A DNA stretch of 64,000 nt from Saprospiraceae bacterium (lineage in GTDB: Bacteria; Bacteroidota; Bacteroidia; Chitinophagales; Saprospiraceae), in NCBI GenBank assembly GCA_016787575.1, contig JAEUUO010000022.1:1-64000 (forward strand). The letters are read 5' to 3'. Positions 17,857 through 27,094 of this stretch are shown here, one piece after another. A program made the position numbers and the translations under genes. Each line of letters starts with the position of its first letter. The stretch's first letter is position 1. The notes under the pieces are model-generated. The model was not told the origin of the DNA and ran no database searches. It saw only the letters and a program-made list of their open reading frames with translations.

Positions 17857-18765
17857 ATGAAAAAATTATTTGTATTATTCTTAATGATTGCAGTGACTTC
17901 AGCAGTGTTGTTTAATGCCTGCAAAGCTGGCTCTGCAAAGAAAAAATCCTTAAATGGATTTGAAGTATCCATGCTTAAAGATGAAGCTGGAGATTTAGCA
18001 AAAGAAGGAGATTATGTTTATTTCCGTTATTATGTAAAAAGCAAAGACTCTTTAATTTTTGCATCAAACATGCAGACTCCGGTAATTAAATTTAAATTAC
18101 CAAAAATCGAAAAAACAGATATTAAAAATGCACAACCAATTACGGATGCATTGCACATGATGTCAAAAGGAGATAGCATCATCGTTTCTCAGACTTTGGA
18201 TGACAACATGAAAAAATCTATTGGAATTCCGGGTATTGACGTACTTGATTTTCATGTAGTTTTAGTTGACATTAAAGATGAGGCAGGATACAATGCAGAT
18301 ATGGAAGCTGATAAAAAAGCAAGCGAAGAAAAAGCATTGGAATCAAAAGGAAAGGCAGATGAAATTGCTGAAAAAGCAAAACAGATTTTAGCTGATTATA
18401 AAGCTAAGAAATTGGATGATAAAATGGTTACTACTGCTTCCGGTTTGAAATATTACGTGCATGAAGCTGGCACAGGCCCTAAAGCAGAAAATGGCAAACG
18501 CGTCAGTGTAAACTATTACGGAATGTTGATGGATGGCAAACATTTTGATGATTCCTGGTCTCGTGGACAAGAATTTACATTTGGATTAGGTGCTGGCCAG
18601 GTAATTAAAGGTTGGGACGAAGGAGTTGCAAATTTAACAGAAGGAACTAAAGCAACTTTGTTTATTCCTTCCGCTTTAGGTTATGGAGCTCAAGGTTCAC
18701 CTCCGGTAATTCCAGAAAATTCAGACCTTATGTTTTACATTGAGGTAGGTAAAGTCAATCAATAA
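17857..18765 (+). CDS. FKBP-type peptidyl-prolyl isomerase lipoprotein, two FKBP-like domains
   Basis: Envelope folding factor that catalyses cis-trans isomerisation of prolyl bonds. A lipoprotein signal ends at Cys22 (LFNAC). A degenerate FKBP-like domain spans about residues 40-140, followed by a charged Ala/Lys/Glu linker (about 145-185) that is probably a helix or coiled coil, then a canonical FKBP domain (about 190-302). The second domain carries VSVNYYGMLMDG, FDDSW, VIKGWDEG and ALGYGAQG, the signatures of an active site. The first domain lacks these and is probably structural or a chaperone module. A strong terminator follows at 18781-18820. Confidence 0.93.
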   Translation: MKKLFVLFLMIAVTSAVLFNACKAGSAKKKSLNGFEVSMLKDEAGDLAKEGDYVYFRYYVKSKDSLIFASNMQTPVIKFKLPKIEKTDIKNAQPITDALHMMSKGDSIIVSQTLDDNMKKSIGIPGIDVLDFHVVLVDIKDEAGYNADMEADKKASEEKALESKGKADEIAEKAKQILADYKAKKLDDKMVTTASGLKYYVHEAGTGPKAENGKRVSVNYYGMLMDGKHFDDSWSRGQEFTFGLGAGQVIKGWDEGVANLTEGTKATLFIPSALGYGAQGSPPVIPENSDLMFYIEVGKVNQ

Positions 18766-18780
18766 TTATTATTAAACTAT

Positions 18781-18820
18781 AAATGAGGAATTCCAACTAA
18801 AACGGAATTCCTCATTTTTT
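18781..18820 (+). terminator. Rho-independent terminator after FKBP gene
   Basis: A perfect 14-bp stem (18781-18794 pairing with 18804-18817, core GAGGAATTCC) with a 9-base loop is followed by a T run. It lies 16 bp after the FKBP stop and 21 bp before the prfB ATG, so it separates the two transcription units. Confidence 0.9.
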
Positions 18821-18840
18821 ATTAATTTTAAATTCTAGTC

Positions 18841-19942
18841 ATGACCGTTGATCAACTAAAGGATTTAAAGAAAAGACTCAGTGAGTTAAGGAGGTTTCTT
18901 TGACATCGATAAAAAGAAAATAGAATTAGAAGATAAGGAGCAACAGACCATGGATCCAGAATTTTGGAGCCAGGCTCAACGGGCAGAATTGATTATGAAA
19001 GAAATCAAATCTGCAAAAAATTGGATGGAATCTTTTAATCGGGCGCAAAATCATTTGGATGATTTAGAGGTGCTTCTTGAATTTTTTGACGCAGGTGAAG
19101 CCACAGAAGAGGAATTGGATTCTAAATATGCTGATTGCGTTGCTTACATAGATGATCTTGAATTTAGATCAACTCTCAATAAACAAGAAGATGAATTGTC
19201 ATGTATCATTGAGATCAATGCCGGTGCAGGTGGAACGGAATCTTGTGATTGGTCGGCAATGCTTTTTAGAATGTATCAAATGTGGGGAGAACGCAGCGGA
19301 TTTAAAGTAAGCACTCTCAATTATCAAGCCGGTGATGTTGCCGGCATAAAAACCGCAGAACTAGAAATTAACGGTGAGTATGCTTATGGCATGCTTAAAG
19401 GCGAGAACGGTGTACATCGTTTGGTTCGTGTAAGCCCATTTAATTCACAAGGAAAACGTATGACTTCATTTTCATCTGTCTTTGTTCATCCCTTAATTGA
19501 TGATCGCATTGAAGTAAATATCAATACTGCTGATCTTGATTGGGATACATTTAGATCGAGTGGGGCAGGAGGACAACATGTTAATAAAACGGAATCCGCT
19601 GTTCGTGTCAGGCACTTGCCATCCGGAATCGTTGTTGAATGTCAACAAGAACGCTCACAACATCAAAATCGTGAGAAAGCTTTGCAAATGTTAAAATCAA
19701 GGCTTTATGAACGCGAACTTGAACGACAATTTCAAGAAAAATCTAAAGTGGAATCAACCAAAATGAAAAACGAATGGGGTTCGCAAATACGTTCGTATGT
19801 TTTGGATGACAGAAGGGTAAAAGATCATAGAACTGGCTATCAAACCAGTCAAACAGATCTTGTTTTAGATGGTTACATCGATGATTTTCTTAAAACTTAC
19901 ATGATGAATAAAACGGTTGGTTTTACTGAAGATGAAGATTAA
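18841..19942 (+). CDS. prfB: Peptide chain release factor 2 (programmed +1 frameshift)
   Basis: Recognises UGA and UAA stop codons and triggers hydrolysis of peptidyl-tRNA. The gene starts at ATG 18841; after 20 codons the zero frame meets TGA at 18901-18903, and the rest lies in the +1 frame (18902-19942). The combined product is about 366 residues, as in E. coli RF2. Visible motifs are the stop-codon tripeptide SPF (in RVSPFNSQ) and the catalytic GGQ (in GAGGQHVNK, about residue 243). A start at the later ATG 18950 would lose the N-terminal helix, so the frameshifted product is the correct call. The 3' end overlaps convergent cutA by 4 bp. Regulation is autogenous: scarce RF2 favours frameshifting. 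Confidence 0.97.
18889..18904 (+). promoter_or_regulatory. prfB programmed +1 frameshift site
   Basis: AGGAGG (18889-18894) acts as the internal Shine-Dalgarno-like stimulator, followed by TTT, the slippery CTT codon (18898-18900) and TGA-C (18901-18904). The layout matches the classical RF2 recoding site AGGGGGTATCTTTGAC. Reading resumes with GAC at 18902. Confidence 0.96.
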
Positions 19943-20253
19943 TTTAGAATTGAATCCATCCAAGCCGCATACTTTTTGTTTACATTGGCTTCTAACTTTA
20001 TAATACACGGGACATCGTACGGATGATTCTTTTTAATAAAACGTGCAAGTGATTTTTTATTTTTTATATTGGTTTTAAAAATTGCAACCCATTCCTTTGT
20101 TTGAGATATCTTATTATTCCAAATATATTTAGAATCTACAGCATGAGATTGAACACAAACAGCTAGCTTATCTTCTAGTAATTGGTTAGAGATTTTCTTT
20201 ACAGATTTTTCTGAAGGAAATGGCACATAAAAAAGTACAATTTTATTTTTCAA
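19939..20253 (-). CDS. cutA: CutA1-like divalent cation tolerance protein
   Basis: Small trimeric ferredoxin-like protein of the CutA family, linked in E. coli to copper tolerance though its precise role is unsettled. The 104-residue protein shows the family layout: an N-terminal beta-strand (IVLFYVPFPSE), LLEDKLAVCVQ, YIWNNKI, EWVAIFKT and the HPYDVPCIIKLEA motif, then a YAAWMDS end. The start is TTG at 20251-20253, and no better ATG is seen in frame. It converges on prfB and overlaps its stop by 4 bp, and lies 98 bp downstream of ppk1. Confidence 0.85.
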   Translation of the reverse strand: MKNKIVLFYVPFPSEKSVKKISNQLLEDKLAVCVQSHAVDSKYIWNNKISQTKEWVAIFKTNIKNKKSLARFIKKNHPYDVPCIIKLEANVNKKYAAWMDSILN

Positions 20254-20351
20254 GATGCTGTAATTTATTGATTTTAAATATATTTAATTGCATGATAATA
20301 CTATTTTCGAAAATCCAATTATTGCAATAAATGAACGGATTTACAAACAAT

Positions 20352-22427
20352 CTAGATCTCATTTTTCATTTTAAAATATTTATAGGTTTCAATTTGAGAT
20401 TGAAATTTCTTTTTTGAATCTGCCTTGATGTATTTATTAATAAAATTAAAATTCAGAGAACGTGCTTTAATGTTATCCATCAATTGACAATTAATATTAT
20501 CCAGGATTATTTTTTTAATTTCTTTATTGTAAATTGGGAAGGCTGTTTCAATACGGAAATGAAGATTTCGAACCATCCAATCGGCTGAAGACAAATATAT
20601 TTTTTCTTCACCGCTATGGTAAAAATAATATATACGGCTATGCTCCAGGTATCGATCCACAATACTAATGCCTTCAATATTTTGACTTAATCCTTCTTTA
20701 CCTATTACAATGCAACAAATTCCTCTGATAATCAATTGAATTTTTACCCCTGCCAGAGATGCATCGTAAAGCAGGTTAATCATTTCTGTATCCTGAAGGC
20801 TATTTAATTTTAATAATATTTGAGCTTTTTTCCCTTCCAGTGCCTGGCTTTTTTCATATGCGATTAATTGATGAATTTCATCATTCAAGTTAAATTGTCC
20901 AATCAGCAAATGTTTAAATGGAAGATTTGGCAGCTTGATATGTTCTAAAAACCCAAAGAGACGATTTACTTCCGAAGTTACTGCTTCATCCTTTGTAAAG
21001 AATCCGTAATCAACATAAATTTTAGCTGTTTGCTCATGAAAGTTTCCAGTTGACAAATATGCATAATGTTGAATTTCATCTTGTTCCCTTCTGGAAACCA
21101 GGGCCATTTTAGCATGTACTTTTAAACCAGGAAAACTGTATCGAACTTTAATTCCCTGCTTTTCCATTTCTTCACCCCATGCTAAATTGGCAGCTTCATC
21201 AAAACGAGCTTTAACCTCAATAAATATGAAGACACTTTTACCTTCAGAAGCTGCAAACTTCAATGCATCCATAATTCTGGATTTCTTCGCTACCCGATAT
21301 TGCGTAATTTTAATTTGGGTGACATCCGGATCTTTGGCCGCTTGTTCAAAAAACGAGATAACGGGTTCATAATTATGATAGGGGAAGCAAAGCAAATGTT
21401 CCCCTTTACTTATATTTTCAAACAATTGATCAGAATCAGTTAGAGGTCTGTATTCAATTGTTCTCAGGGATTTATTCTTAAGTTCTTTTTTGCCAAAATC
21501 AGGAAAATGTAAAAAATCAAAATTATTGTGATATCGACCTTCGGGTGTTAAATCTCCTTTTTGAATTTCCAGCAACTGAAGAAAATAATCCAACATTTCT
21601 TTTGGCATAGAATCATCGTAAGCCATTCGCGAAGCCGGTCCTATATTCCTTTTTATAAGACTCTTTTTAATTTTATCCATTAAGTCACCGCTAAATTCAT
21701 CTTCTATATACAATTCAGCATCGCGTGTGATTTTAATAGAATACGAGTTAATTACATGAAACCCAGGAAACAACCATTTGAGCGAATAGCGAACAATTTC
21801 ATCCAATAAAATAATGTCATGCCTGCCTTTTTCACCAGGCAATTCAATAAACCGGGGCAAGTGATCTGATGGAATTTTTACAATTCCAAATTGATGTGTT
21901 TTAATTTCCGAATCTTTATCCTCCAGCATAATTGTTAGATACAATTCAGAATTATTCAGAAATGGTTTTACTTTATTTCCAACTAACAATACCGGTTGAA
22001 CAAATGGAAGTAAATTCTCTTTAAAATATACTTCCAAAAATTGTTCCTGTGCTTTTGAAATTTCTAATTGAGAAAGCAAGTAAATGCTGTGCTTTCTAAG
22101 TTCCGGAATGATTTGATTTTCAAAAATATCATTAAACTCATTCAACTGTTTATTTGCAATTGCATAAAGTTGTTTGAGCAATTTGCTTGGATTGTAGTCC
22201 AATTGACTTTTGGTATTTTTTCCTAACTTTTTTAAATTTCTGTGGTGTGCAACCCGAATTCTAAAAAATTCTCCTAAATTGGAAGAATAGATTGCTAAAA
22301 ATTTTAAACGCTCCAGTAATGGGACGGATTTATCTTTGGCTTCTTGTAAAACCCGATAATTGAAGTCCAACCAACTGATATCCCGGTCGATATATTCAAA
22401 ACTGAGTGTATTTATTGCTTCATTCAT
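20352..22427 (-). CDS. ppk1: Polyphosphate kinase 1
   Basis: Makes inorganic polyphosphate from the gamma phosphate of ATP, reversibly. The 691-residue length matches PPK1. The N-terminal domain begins YIDRDISWLDFNYRVLQEA, the typical PPK1 start. The autophosphorylated histidine is in GLKVHAKMAL (about residue 439; E. coli His435) and the second catalytic histidine is in YLEHSRIYYF (about 596; E. coli His592). The phospholipase-D-like C-terminal domains are complete. Divergent from tpiA with a 79-bp spacer. Polyphosphate is of added interest here because DUF4956/CotH genes at 52-55 kb belong to families often found beside VTC-type polyphosphate polymerases. Confidence 0.97.
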   Translation of the reverse strand: MNEAINTLSFEYIDRDISWLDFNYRVLQEAKDKSVPLLERLKFLAIYSSNLGEFFRIRVAHHRNLKKLGKNTKSQLDYNPSKLLKQLYAIANKQLNEFNDIFENQIIPELRKHSIYLLSQLEISKAQEQFLEVYFKENLLPFVQPVLLVGNKVKPFLNNSELYLTIMLEDKDSEIKTHQFGIVKIPSDHLPRFIELPGEKGRHDIILLDEIVRYSLKWLFPGFHVINSYSIKITRDAELYIEDEFSGDLMDKIKKSLIKRNIGPASRMAYDDSMPKEMLDYFLQLLEIQKGDLTPEGRYHNNFDFLHFPDFGKKELKNKSLRTIEYRPLTDSDQLFENISKGEHLLCFPYHNYEPVISFFEQAAKDPDVTQIKITQYRVAKKSRIMDALKFAASEGKSVFIFIEVKARFDEAANLAWGEEMEKQGIKVRYSFPGLKVHAKMALVSRREQDEIQHYAYLSTGNFHEQTAKIYVDYGFFTKDEAVTSEVNRLFGFLEHIKLPNLPFKHLLIGQFNLNDEIHQLIAYEKSQALEGKKAQILLKLNSLQDTEMINLLYDASLAGVKIQLIIRGICCIVIGKEGLSQNIEGISIVDRYLEHSRIYYFYHSGEEKIYLSSADWMVRNLHFRIETAFPIYNKEIKKIILDNINCQLMDNIKARSLNFNFINKYIKADSKKKFQSQIETYKYFKMKNEI

Positions 22428-22506
22428 ATGGGAAAGTCTGCAAGATATTGAAACTCGAAAATAGTACTAATTAAAGGTCTTAATTTTATGCAATAATTAA
22501 TTCAAG

Positions 22507-23262
22507 ATGGGAAGTCAGGAAAAGAAACGATTCATAGCTGCAAATTGGAAAATGCATAGCAAACCCTCTGAAGCTTTGGCTTTGGCATTTGAATTGACAG
22601 ATGGCCTTGAAGATACTAACACCGAAGTGGTTATTTGTGCTCCATTTACACATTTAGACCGGTTGAACTCTTTGAAATCAAAAGGTATCATATTGGGTGC
22701 TCAAAATTGTCATTTTGCAGATAAAGGAGCCTATACCGGAGAAATATCTGCCACGATGCTTTCTGACCTCGGCTGCCAATATGTAATAATTGGTCACAGT
22801 GAACGAAGAAATTTAGATACCGCGGAATCCATTCCCTTAAGAATTGAACAAGCAATTGCTGCTGGCCTGAAAGTAATATTCTGTTGTGGCGAACCCTTGC
22901 ATTACAGAAAGGTCCATCAGGAATGGGAGTTCGTTTTAAGCCAATTAAACCATGATTTTGATAAAATTGAAGCTTCGCATTTCCCAAAAATAGTGATCGC
23001 TTATGAACCCATATGGGCAATAGGTACAGGGCTAACAGCCAGCCCACAGCAAGCCCAGGAAATGCATAAAAACATTCGCAAATGGGCCGAAAACAAATTC
23101 GGTATTTTGGATGCAATGCAACTCAGGATTCTGTATGGCGGGAGTGTAAAAGCAAGCAATTCTATGGAATTGGCTGCGATGCATGATATTGATGGTGTAT
23201 TAGTAGGTGGCGCCAGTTTGATTCCCATTGAATTTAGAGGAATCATTCGAGCGTTTTCTTAG
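22507..23262 (+). CDS. tpiA: Triosephosphate isomerase
   Basis: Interconverts dihydroxyacetone phosphate and glyceraldehyde 3-phosphate in glycolysis. All catalytic residues are visible: Lys in AANWKMHS (residue 15), His in IIGHSERR (about 97) and Glu in [11 protein letters not shown] (about 167). The phosphate-binding YGGSVKASN and GGASL motifs are near the C-terminus. Length of 251 residues is normal. The gene is monocistronic on the plus strand and its last 4 bases overlap the end of convergent purE. Confidence 0.98.
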   Translation: MGSQEKKRFIAANWKMHSKPSEALALAFELTDGLEDTNTEVVICAPFTHLDRLNSLKSKGIILGAQNCHFADKGAYTGEISATMLSDLGCQYVIIGHSERRNLDTAESIPLRIEQAIAAGLKVIFCCGEPLHYRKVHQEWEFVLSQLNHDFDKIEASHFPKIVIAYEPIWAIGTGLTASPQQAQEMHKNIRKWAENKFGILDAMQLRILYGGSVKASNSMELAAMHDIDGVLVGGASLIPIEFRGIIRAFS

Positions 23263-23762
23263 CGAAAACGTTCATTAACTGCTTGGTCTTTGCCCAGGAC
23301 CATATCAACCATATTTTCCTTGTAAACATTCAAATTGTCTCTCAAAGTAGGATTTGAAATTGCAAGTATGCTGCAAGCTAATAAACCTGCATTTTGAGCT
23401 GCATTAAGCGCAACTGTGGCAACCGGCACACCGTTTGGCATTTGCAAAATCGATAAAATCGAATCCCACCCATCCAAGGAATTACTAGACTTTATTGGAA
23501 CACCAATTACAGGGAGCGTTGTTGCCGAAGCCACCATTCCTGGCAAATGAGCAGCTCCGCCTGCACCTGCAATGATTAATTTTAATCCTCTGTCTATTGC
23601 TGTTTTAGCGTACTCCAACATGTGATCCGGAGTCCGATGTGCTGAAACTATTCTGACCTCATAACTTACTCCAAATTGATCAAAAATTTTGGCTGCTTCT
23701 TTCATGATCATCAGATCGCTGTCAGAACCCATAATAATTCCTACTTCCAAGGCTTTTTTCAT
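23259..23762 (-). CDS. purE: N5-carboxyaminoimidazole ribonucleotide mutase
   Basis: Class I PurE, moving the carboxyl group from N5 to C4 of the imidazole to form CAIR in purine synthesis. Signatures: [12 protein letters not shown] at the start, [28 protein letters not shown] and [16 protein letters not shown]. The catalytic His is in AHLPG. Length of 167 residues is normal. The start overlaps the purK stop by 4 bp (ATGA), so the two enzymes of the bacterial two-step carboxylation are translationally coupled. Confidence 0.97.
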   Translation of the reverse strand: MKKALEVGIIMGSDSDLMIMKEAAKIFDQFGVSYEVRIVSAHRTPDHMLEYAKTAIDRGLKLIIAGAGGAAHLPGMVASATTLPVIGVPIKSSNSLDGWDSILSILQMPNGVPVATVALNAAQNAGLLACSILAISNPTLRDNLNVYKENMVDMVLGKDQAVNERFR

Positions 23763-24910
23763 GCTATCACTTTAAAATATTGTTTTACAAAATTAGCCTT
23801 TTCAAGGCAAGAATTCAGGTCATTTCCTGTAACAGTCACATGACCCATTTTTCTATAAGGACGTGTCTCGGTTTTACCGTATAAATGTACGTGCACTCCT
23901 GGAAGCGCTAATATTTGATTTAAATTTTGATAAATGGCATTTCCAATATACGGTGGCTCTCCAAGAATGTTGATCATAATTGCCAACTCTTTATAATTTG
24001 GATCCCCTAATTGCAAACCACAAAGGGCCCTTAAATGATTCTCAAATTGGCTGGTAGCGCCATTGTCCAATGTATGGTGGCCACTGTTATGAGGGCGTGG
24101 AGCTATTTCATTAATCCAAATACCTCCATCCTCCAAATAAAACATTTCAATGGCAAGTATACCTATTATTCCGAGTTTATTTATTAATTGTTTGGCTATT
24201 GCCTGCGCTTCTTCGGCTACATTTGAGGGTATTGTTGCAGGGCAAATTAAATATTCAACCAAATTTGCGGTTGGATGAAAATCCATTGATACTGTAGGAT
24301 AAACAACGCAATTGCCATCCTTAGCTCTAATTGCTATGACACTGAGTTCTTTGTTTATTTTAGCTAATTGCTCAACCAAACAAGGTGTATCAAATAGCAA
24401 TCCTAAATCAGCTTCCGAATTAATAATTGCGACGCCCCGACCATCATAGCCTCCTATTCTGGATTTGATAACAAAGGGATATTGAATTGTTTTCTCCTGC
24501 AAAGCATTTAGAACTGCTGATTTACCCTCAAACAACATAAATGGTGCAGTTGCGAATCCATGCTCTTTATAAAATAATTTTTGGAGGCCCTTGTCTTTTA
24601 TCAGATCTAAAAGTTTCGCTTGAGGAAACACCAAGATTCCTTCAGACTCCAATTGATGAAGCGCTTTAGTATTAACATGTTCGATTTCAATACTTACGAC
24701 TTGCATGTTACGTCCAAATCGAAGTACATCTTCGTAATTATTAAAATCTCCTTCAGTAAAATCTGGACATACTTTAGCAGCCGGGAAACTTCTATCTTTA
24801 TCCAGAAAATGAATGCTCATGTCAAGTTTAGAAGCTTCTTGAGCAAGCATTTTACCTAGCTGTCCGCCTCCTAAAATGCCAATCTTGTATTGTGATGGAA
24901 TGAAATCCAT
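23759..24910 (-). CDS. purK: 5-(carboxyamino)imidazole ribonucleotide synthase
   Basis: ATP-grasp enzyme that makes N5-CAIR from AIR, bicarbonate and ATP. The N-terminus shows [16 protein letters not shown], followed by the ATP-grasp elements [16 protein letters not shown] and [17 protein letters not shown]. Length of 383 residues fits the family. It is first in the purKE operon and divergent from the dihydroorotase gene over 71 bp, so a purine and a pyrimidine synthesis gene share one short control region. Confidence 0.97.
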   Translation of the reverse strand: MDFIPSQYKIGILGGGQLGKMLAQEASKLDMSIHFLDKDRSFPAAKVCPDFTEGDFNNYEDVLRFGRNMQVVSIEIEHVNTKALHQLESEGILVFPQAKLLDLIKDKGLQKLFYKEHGFATAPFMLFEGKSAVLNALQEKTIQYPFVIKSRIGGYDGRGVAIINSEADLGLLFDTPCLVEQLAKINKELSVIAIRAKDGNCVVYPTVSMDFHPTANLVEYLICPATIPSNVAEEAQAIAKQLINKLGIIGILAIEMFYLEDGGIWINEIAPRPHNSGHHTLDNGATSQFENHLRALCGLQLGDPNYKELAIMINILGEPPYIGNAIYQNLNQILALPGVHVHLYGKTETRPYRKMGHVTVTGNDLNSCLEKANFVKQYFKVIA

Positions 24911-24981
24911 TAAAAAATTTTAGCGAAAATCGGAAAGCTTTGCTTACATCAGGTCAACTTTGACGAACTATTAGGATAATT

Positions 24982-26322
24982 ATGAATAAATTAATAATAA
25001 AAAACGCCCAATTGGTAAATGAAGGCAAAATCTCAGCTGGTGATTTGCTAATTGAAGGGGAGCGTATTTCCAAAATTGAGAGATCCATTTCGCATCCGGA
25101 TGTTGAAATTTTTGATGCCAAGGGGCATTATTTGATCCCTGGATGCATTGACGATCAAGTCCATTTCAGAGAACCCGGATTGACCCATAAAGCTAACATT
25201 GCCAGTGAATCAGCAGCTGCAGTTGCTGGAGGTATAACCAGTTTTATGGAAATGCCTAATACCATTCCCAACGCGCTTACGAAAGAGCTTTTAGAAGACA
25301 AATACCAAATTGCCAAACACCATTCATTTGCAAATTACTCATTTTACATGGGTGTTTCCAACGACAATCTGGAAGAAGTTTTAAAGGTAAACTACGATAA
25401 AGTTTGTGGTATTAAAGTTTTTATGGGTTCTTCCACTGGTAATATGCTGGTTGACAATGTCACTGTATTGGAAAATTTATTTAAAAATGCAAGTGTGTTA
25501 ATTGCAACCCATTGTGAAGATGAAACAATCATACAAACTAATTTACAAGCAGCTAAAGATAAATATGGCGCTAATATCCCGGTCACAGAGCATCCAAACA
25601 TACGGAACAGAGAAGCCTGTTTTACATCAAGTTCCTTTGCAATTGATTTAGCTAAAAAATACAATTCCCGATTGCATATTCTTCATATTTCAACCAAAGA
25701 GGAATGTGAATTATTTAAAAAAACAACTTCACTTAATGAAAAAAGAATCACAGCAGAGGCTTGTGTGCATCACATGTATTTTAACGAAACGAAGTATCCT
25801 GAACTCGGAAATTTAATAAAATGCAATCCGGCTATAAAGACCGCTGAAGATTCGGATGCGATTGCAATGGCTTTAAAAAATACTCAACTTGACGTGGTCG
25901 CAACAGATCATGCACCGCATACCTGGGATGAAAAGCAAGGTGCTTATTTACAAGCACCTTCAGGATTGCCGCTTGTACAACACAGCTTGTCCCTCATGCT
26001 GAATTTGGGTGAACGCTATCATTGGGATTTGCCTTTCATTGTTGAAAAAATGGCGCATAATCCGGCAATTTGTTTTCAAATCAAGGATCGGGGATTTTTA
26101 AGAGAAGGCTATTATGCAGACTTGGTATTAATTGACCCTGCTATTAACACTATGGTAAGAAAGTCGGAATTATTATACAAATGTGCCTGGTCTCCACTGG
26201 AAGGTGTCGAACTAAAAGGCAAGGTGCTTTCGACATTTGTAAATGGCCGACAAGTTTTTGATGGCAAGAAAATAAATCACAATCTTGTTTCACAACGTCT
26301 TGAATTTAATAGAATCCATTGA
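24982..26322 (+). CDS. pyrC: Dihydroorotase
   Basis: Zinc amidohydrolase converting carbamoyl aspartate to dihydroorotate in pyrimidine synthesis. The 446-residue length and order of motifs fit the long, class I-type dihydroorotases: PGCIDDQVHFREPG, the GIKVFMGSS Lys (probable carbamylated metal bridge), ATHCEDE, LHILHIST and DVVATDHAPH. One oddity: the usual HxH metal motif reads QVH here (Gln59, His61). I recall the same DDQVHFREPG form in other Bacteroidota dihydroorotases, so it is probably a lineage variant and not a defect. Hydantoinase or allantoinase activity is the main alternative, but DHAPH context favours dihydroorotase. Confidence 0.92.
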   Translation: MNKLIIKNAQLVNEGKISAGDLLIEGERISKIERSISHPDVEIFDAKGHYLIPGCIDDQVHFREPGLTHKANIASESAAAVAGGITSFMEMPNTIPNALTKELLEDKYQIAKHHSFANYSFYMGVSNDNLEEVLKVNYDKVCGIKVFMGSSTGNMLVDNVTVLENLFKNASVLIATHCEDETIIQTNLQAAKDKYGANIPVTEHPNIRNREACFTSSSFAIDLAKKYNSRLHILHISTKEECELFKKTTSLNEKRITAEACVHHMYFNETKYPELGNLIKCNPAIKTAEDSDAIAMALKNTQLDVVATDHAPHTWDEKQGAYLQAPSGLPLVQHSLSLMLNLGERYHWDLPFIVEKMAHNPAICFQIKDRGFLREGYYADLVLIDPAINTMVRKSELLYKCAWSPLEGVELKGKVLSTFVNGRQVFDGKKINHNLVSQRLEFNRIH

Positions 26323-26323
26323 T

Positions 26324-26491
26324 TCATTCAGCTGATTTTTGATTTCCATATGGACAATGACGACAACCAGATCCACAACAATAATTTCGTTTTAATAAAT
26401 AACTTGCTGTAAATACAAAATTGCCGTTTTCCAGATAATAATCAATGCCTTCTTTCAGGCTTGGTTCTGCTTCATGAGGCTTTAGTTGCAA
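26324..26491 (-). CDS. DUF5522-like small Cys-rich protein
   Basis: Found by reading the minus strand between pyrC and the membrane protein gene. From TTG at 26489-26491 to TGA at 26324-26326 it encodes 55 residues. The C-terminal half reads FTASYLLKRNYCCGSGCRHCPYG, matching the DUF5522 pattern of a CC-xxx-C-xx-CPY cluster, probably a metal or Fe-S site (inference). The frame is closed upstream by a TGA just before residue -6, so TTG is the best start; ATT is the only other candidate. It overlaps the end of the upstream minus-strand gene by 20 bp, which suggests coupling. Function is unknown. Confidence 0.75.
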   Translation of the reverse strand: MQLKPHEAEPSLKEGIDYYLENGNFVFTASYLLKRNYCCGSGCRHCPYGNQKSAE

Positions 26492-27032
26492 GACTTTTAT
26501 CTGAATTGGTCAACCAATAAATGCAGTATATAAGACTGGTGTAAAAAAAGGTTCCAGCTAATTCATTGCCGAAAAAAGGAATTGCGTTGAAATAGCAAAG
26601 AGTGAGTCCATTAAAATTTTTAGAATAATTGACAGAATTTGCCCAAACCCCAAAATTACTTACAATAAAAAACAAGCAGGATGCTCCAAAGGTACTTTTG
26701 AAAATAGCTAAAGGGGCCATGGAATCTTTAACGGAAAAACGGATAATCATAAATGAAACGACGATTGGAATCAATATCCAATAAAATGCTGGCGTAACCC
26801 ACAAAAATTTGGCAGAGGAATACATAAAATTATTAATTATCAAATCGGCAGCCCAATACGATCCAATGAGGGCAACCAATGAAGTCCAGCTTCTAAGACT
26901 TACTGCAGCAAAGACAATTGCTGCTGTAGCTGCCGTAAAATTTGGTGGATGAGGAATTAACCTGCTGATTATCAATATAAGTACCAAACCGACCAGGCTA
27001 TGCAATGAATAATTTGTGAAACGAGCTTTCAT
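26472..27032 (-). CDS. DUF6580-like integral membrane protein
   Basis: A hydrophobic protein of about 186 residues from the Met at 27032 (MKARFTNYS); an upstream TTG frame adds 11 residues and is less likely. It opens with RLIPHPPNFTAATAAIVFA, the hallmark of the DUF6580 family. Six probable membrane segments alternate with short loops. Such proteins resemble small transporter S-components in size and topology, but no substrate is known. It is divergent from the CPBP protease gene and followed by the overlapping DUF5522 gene. Confidence 0.75.
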   Translation of the reverse strand: MKARFTNYSLHSLVGLVLILIISRLIPHPPNFTAATAAIVFAAVSLRSWTSLVALIGSYWAADLIINNFMYSSAKFLWVTPAFYWILIPIVVSFMIIRFSVKDSMAPLAIFKSTFGASCLFFIVSNFGVWANSVNYSKNFNGLTLCYFNAIPFFGNELAGTFFYTSLIYCIYWLTNSDKSLATKAS

Positions 27033-27077
27033 CCGGTAAAAATACAAAACCCTAAAGCAATACAAGATATGATTTGC

Positions 27078-27085
27078 TATTTTTG
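27078..27085 (+). promoter_or_regulatory. Possible -7 element (TATTTTTG) for the CPBP operon
   Basis: TATTTTTG fits TAnnTTTG, but the ATG follows only 9 bp later, which would give a near-leaderless transcript, and no clear TTG element lies at the right upstream distance. Low confidence. Confidence 0.25.
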
Positions 27086-27094
27086 TATTCGTTT

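Noticed and set aside
18950..19942. Shorter prfB starting at the internal ATG 18950
   Set aside because: The upstream 20 codons plus recoding site give the full RF2 length and a classical frameshift signal.
22428..22506. Shared promoter between ppk1 and tpiA
   Set aside because: Only a partial TAnnTTTG-like match was seen, so no site was called.
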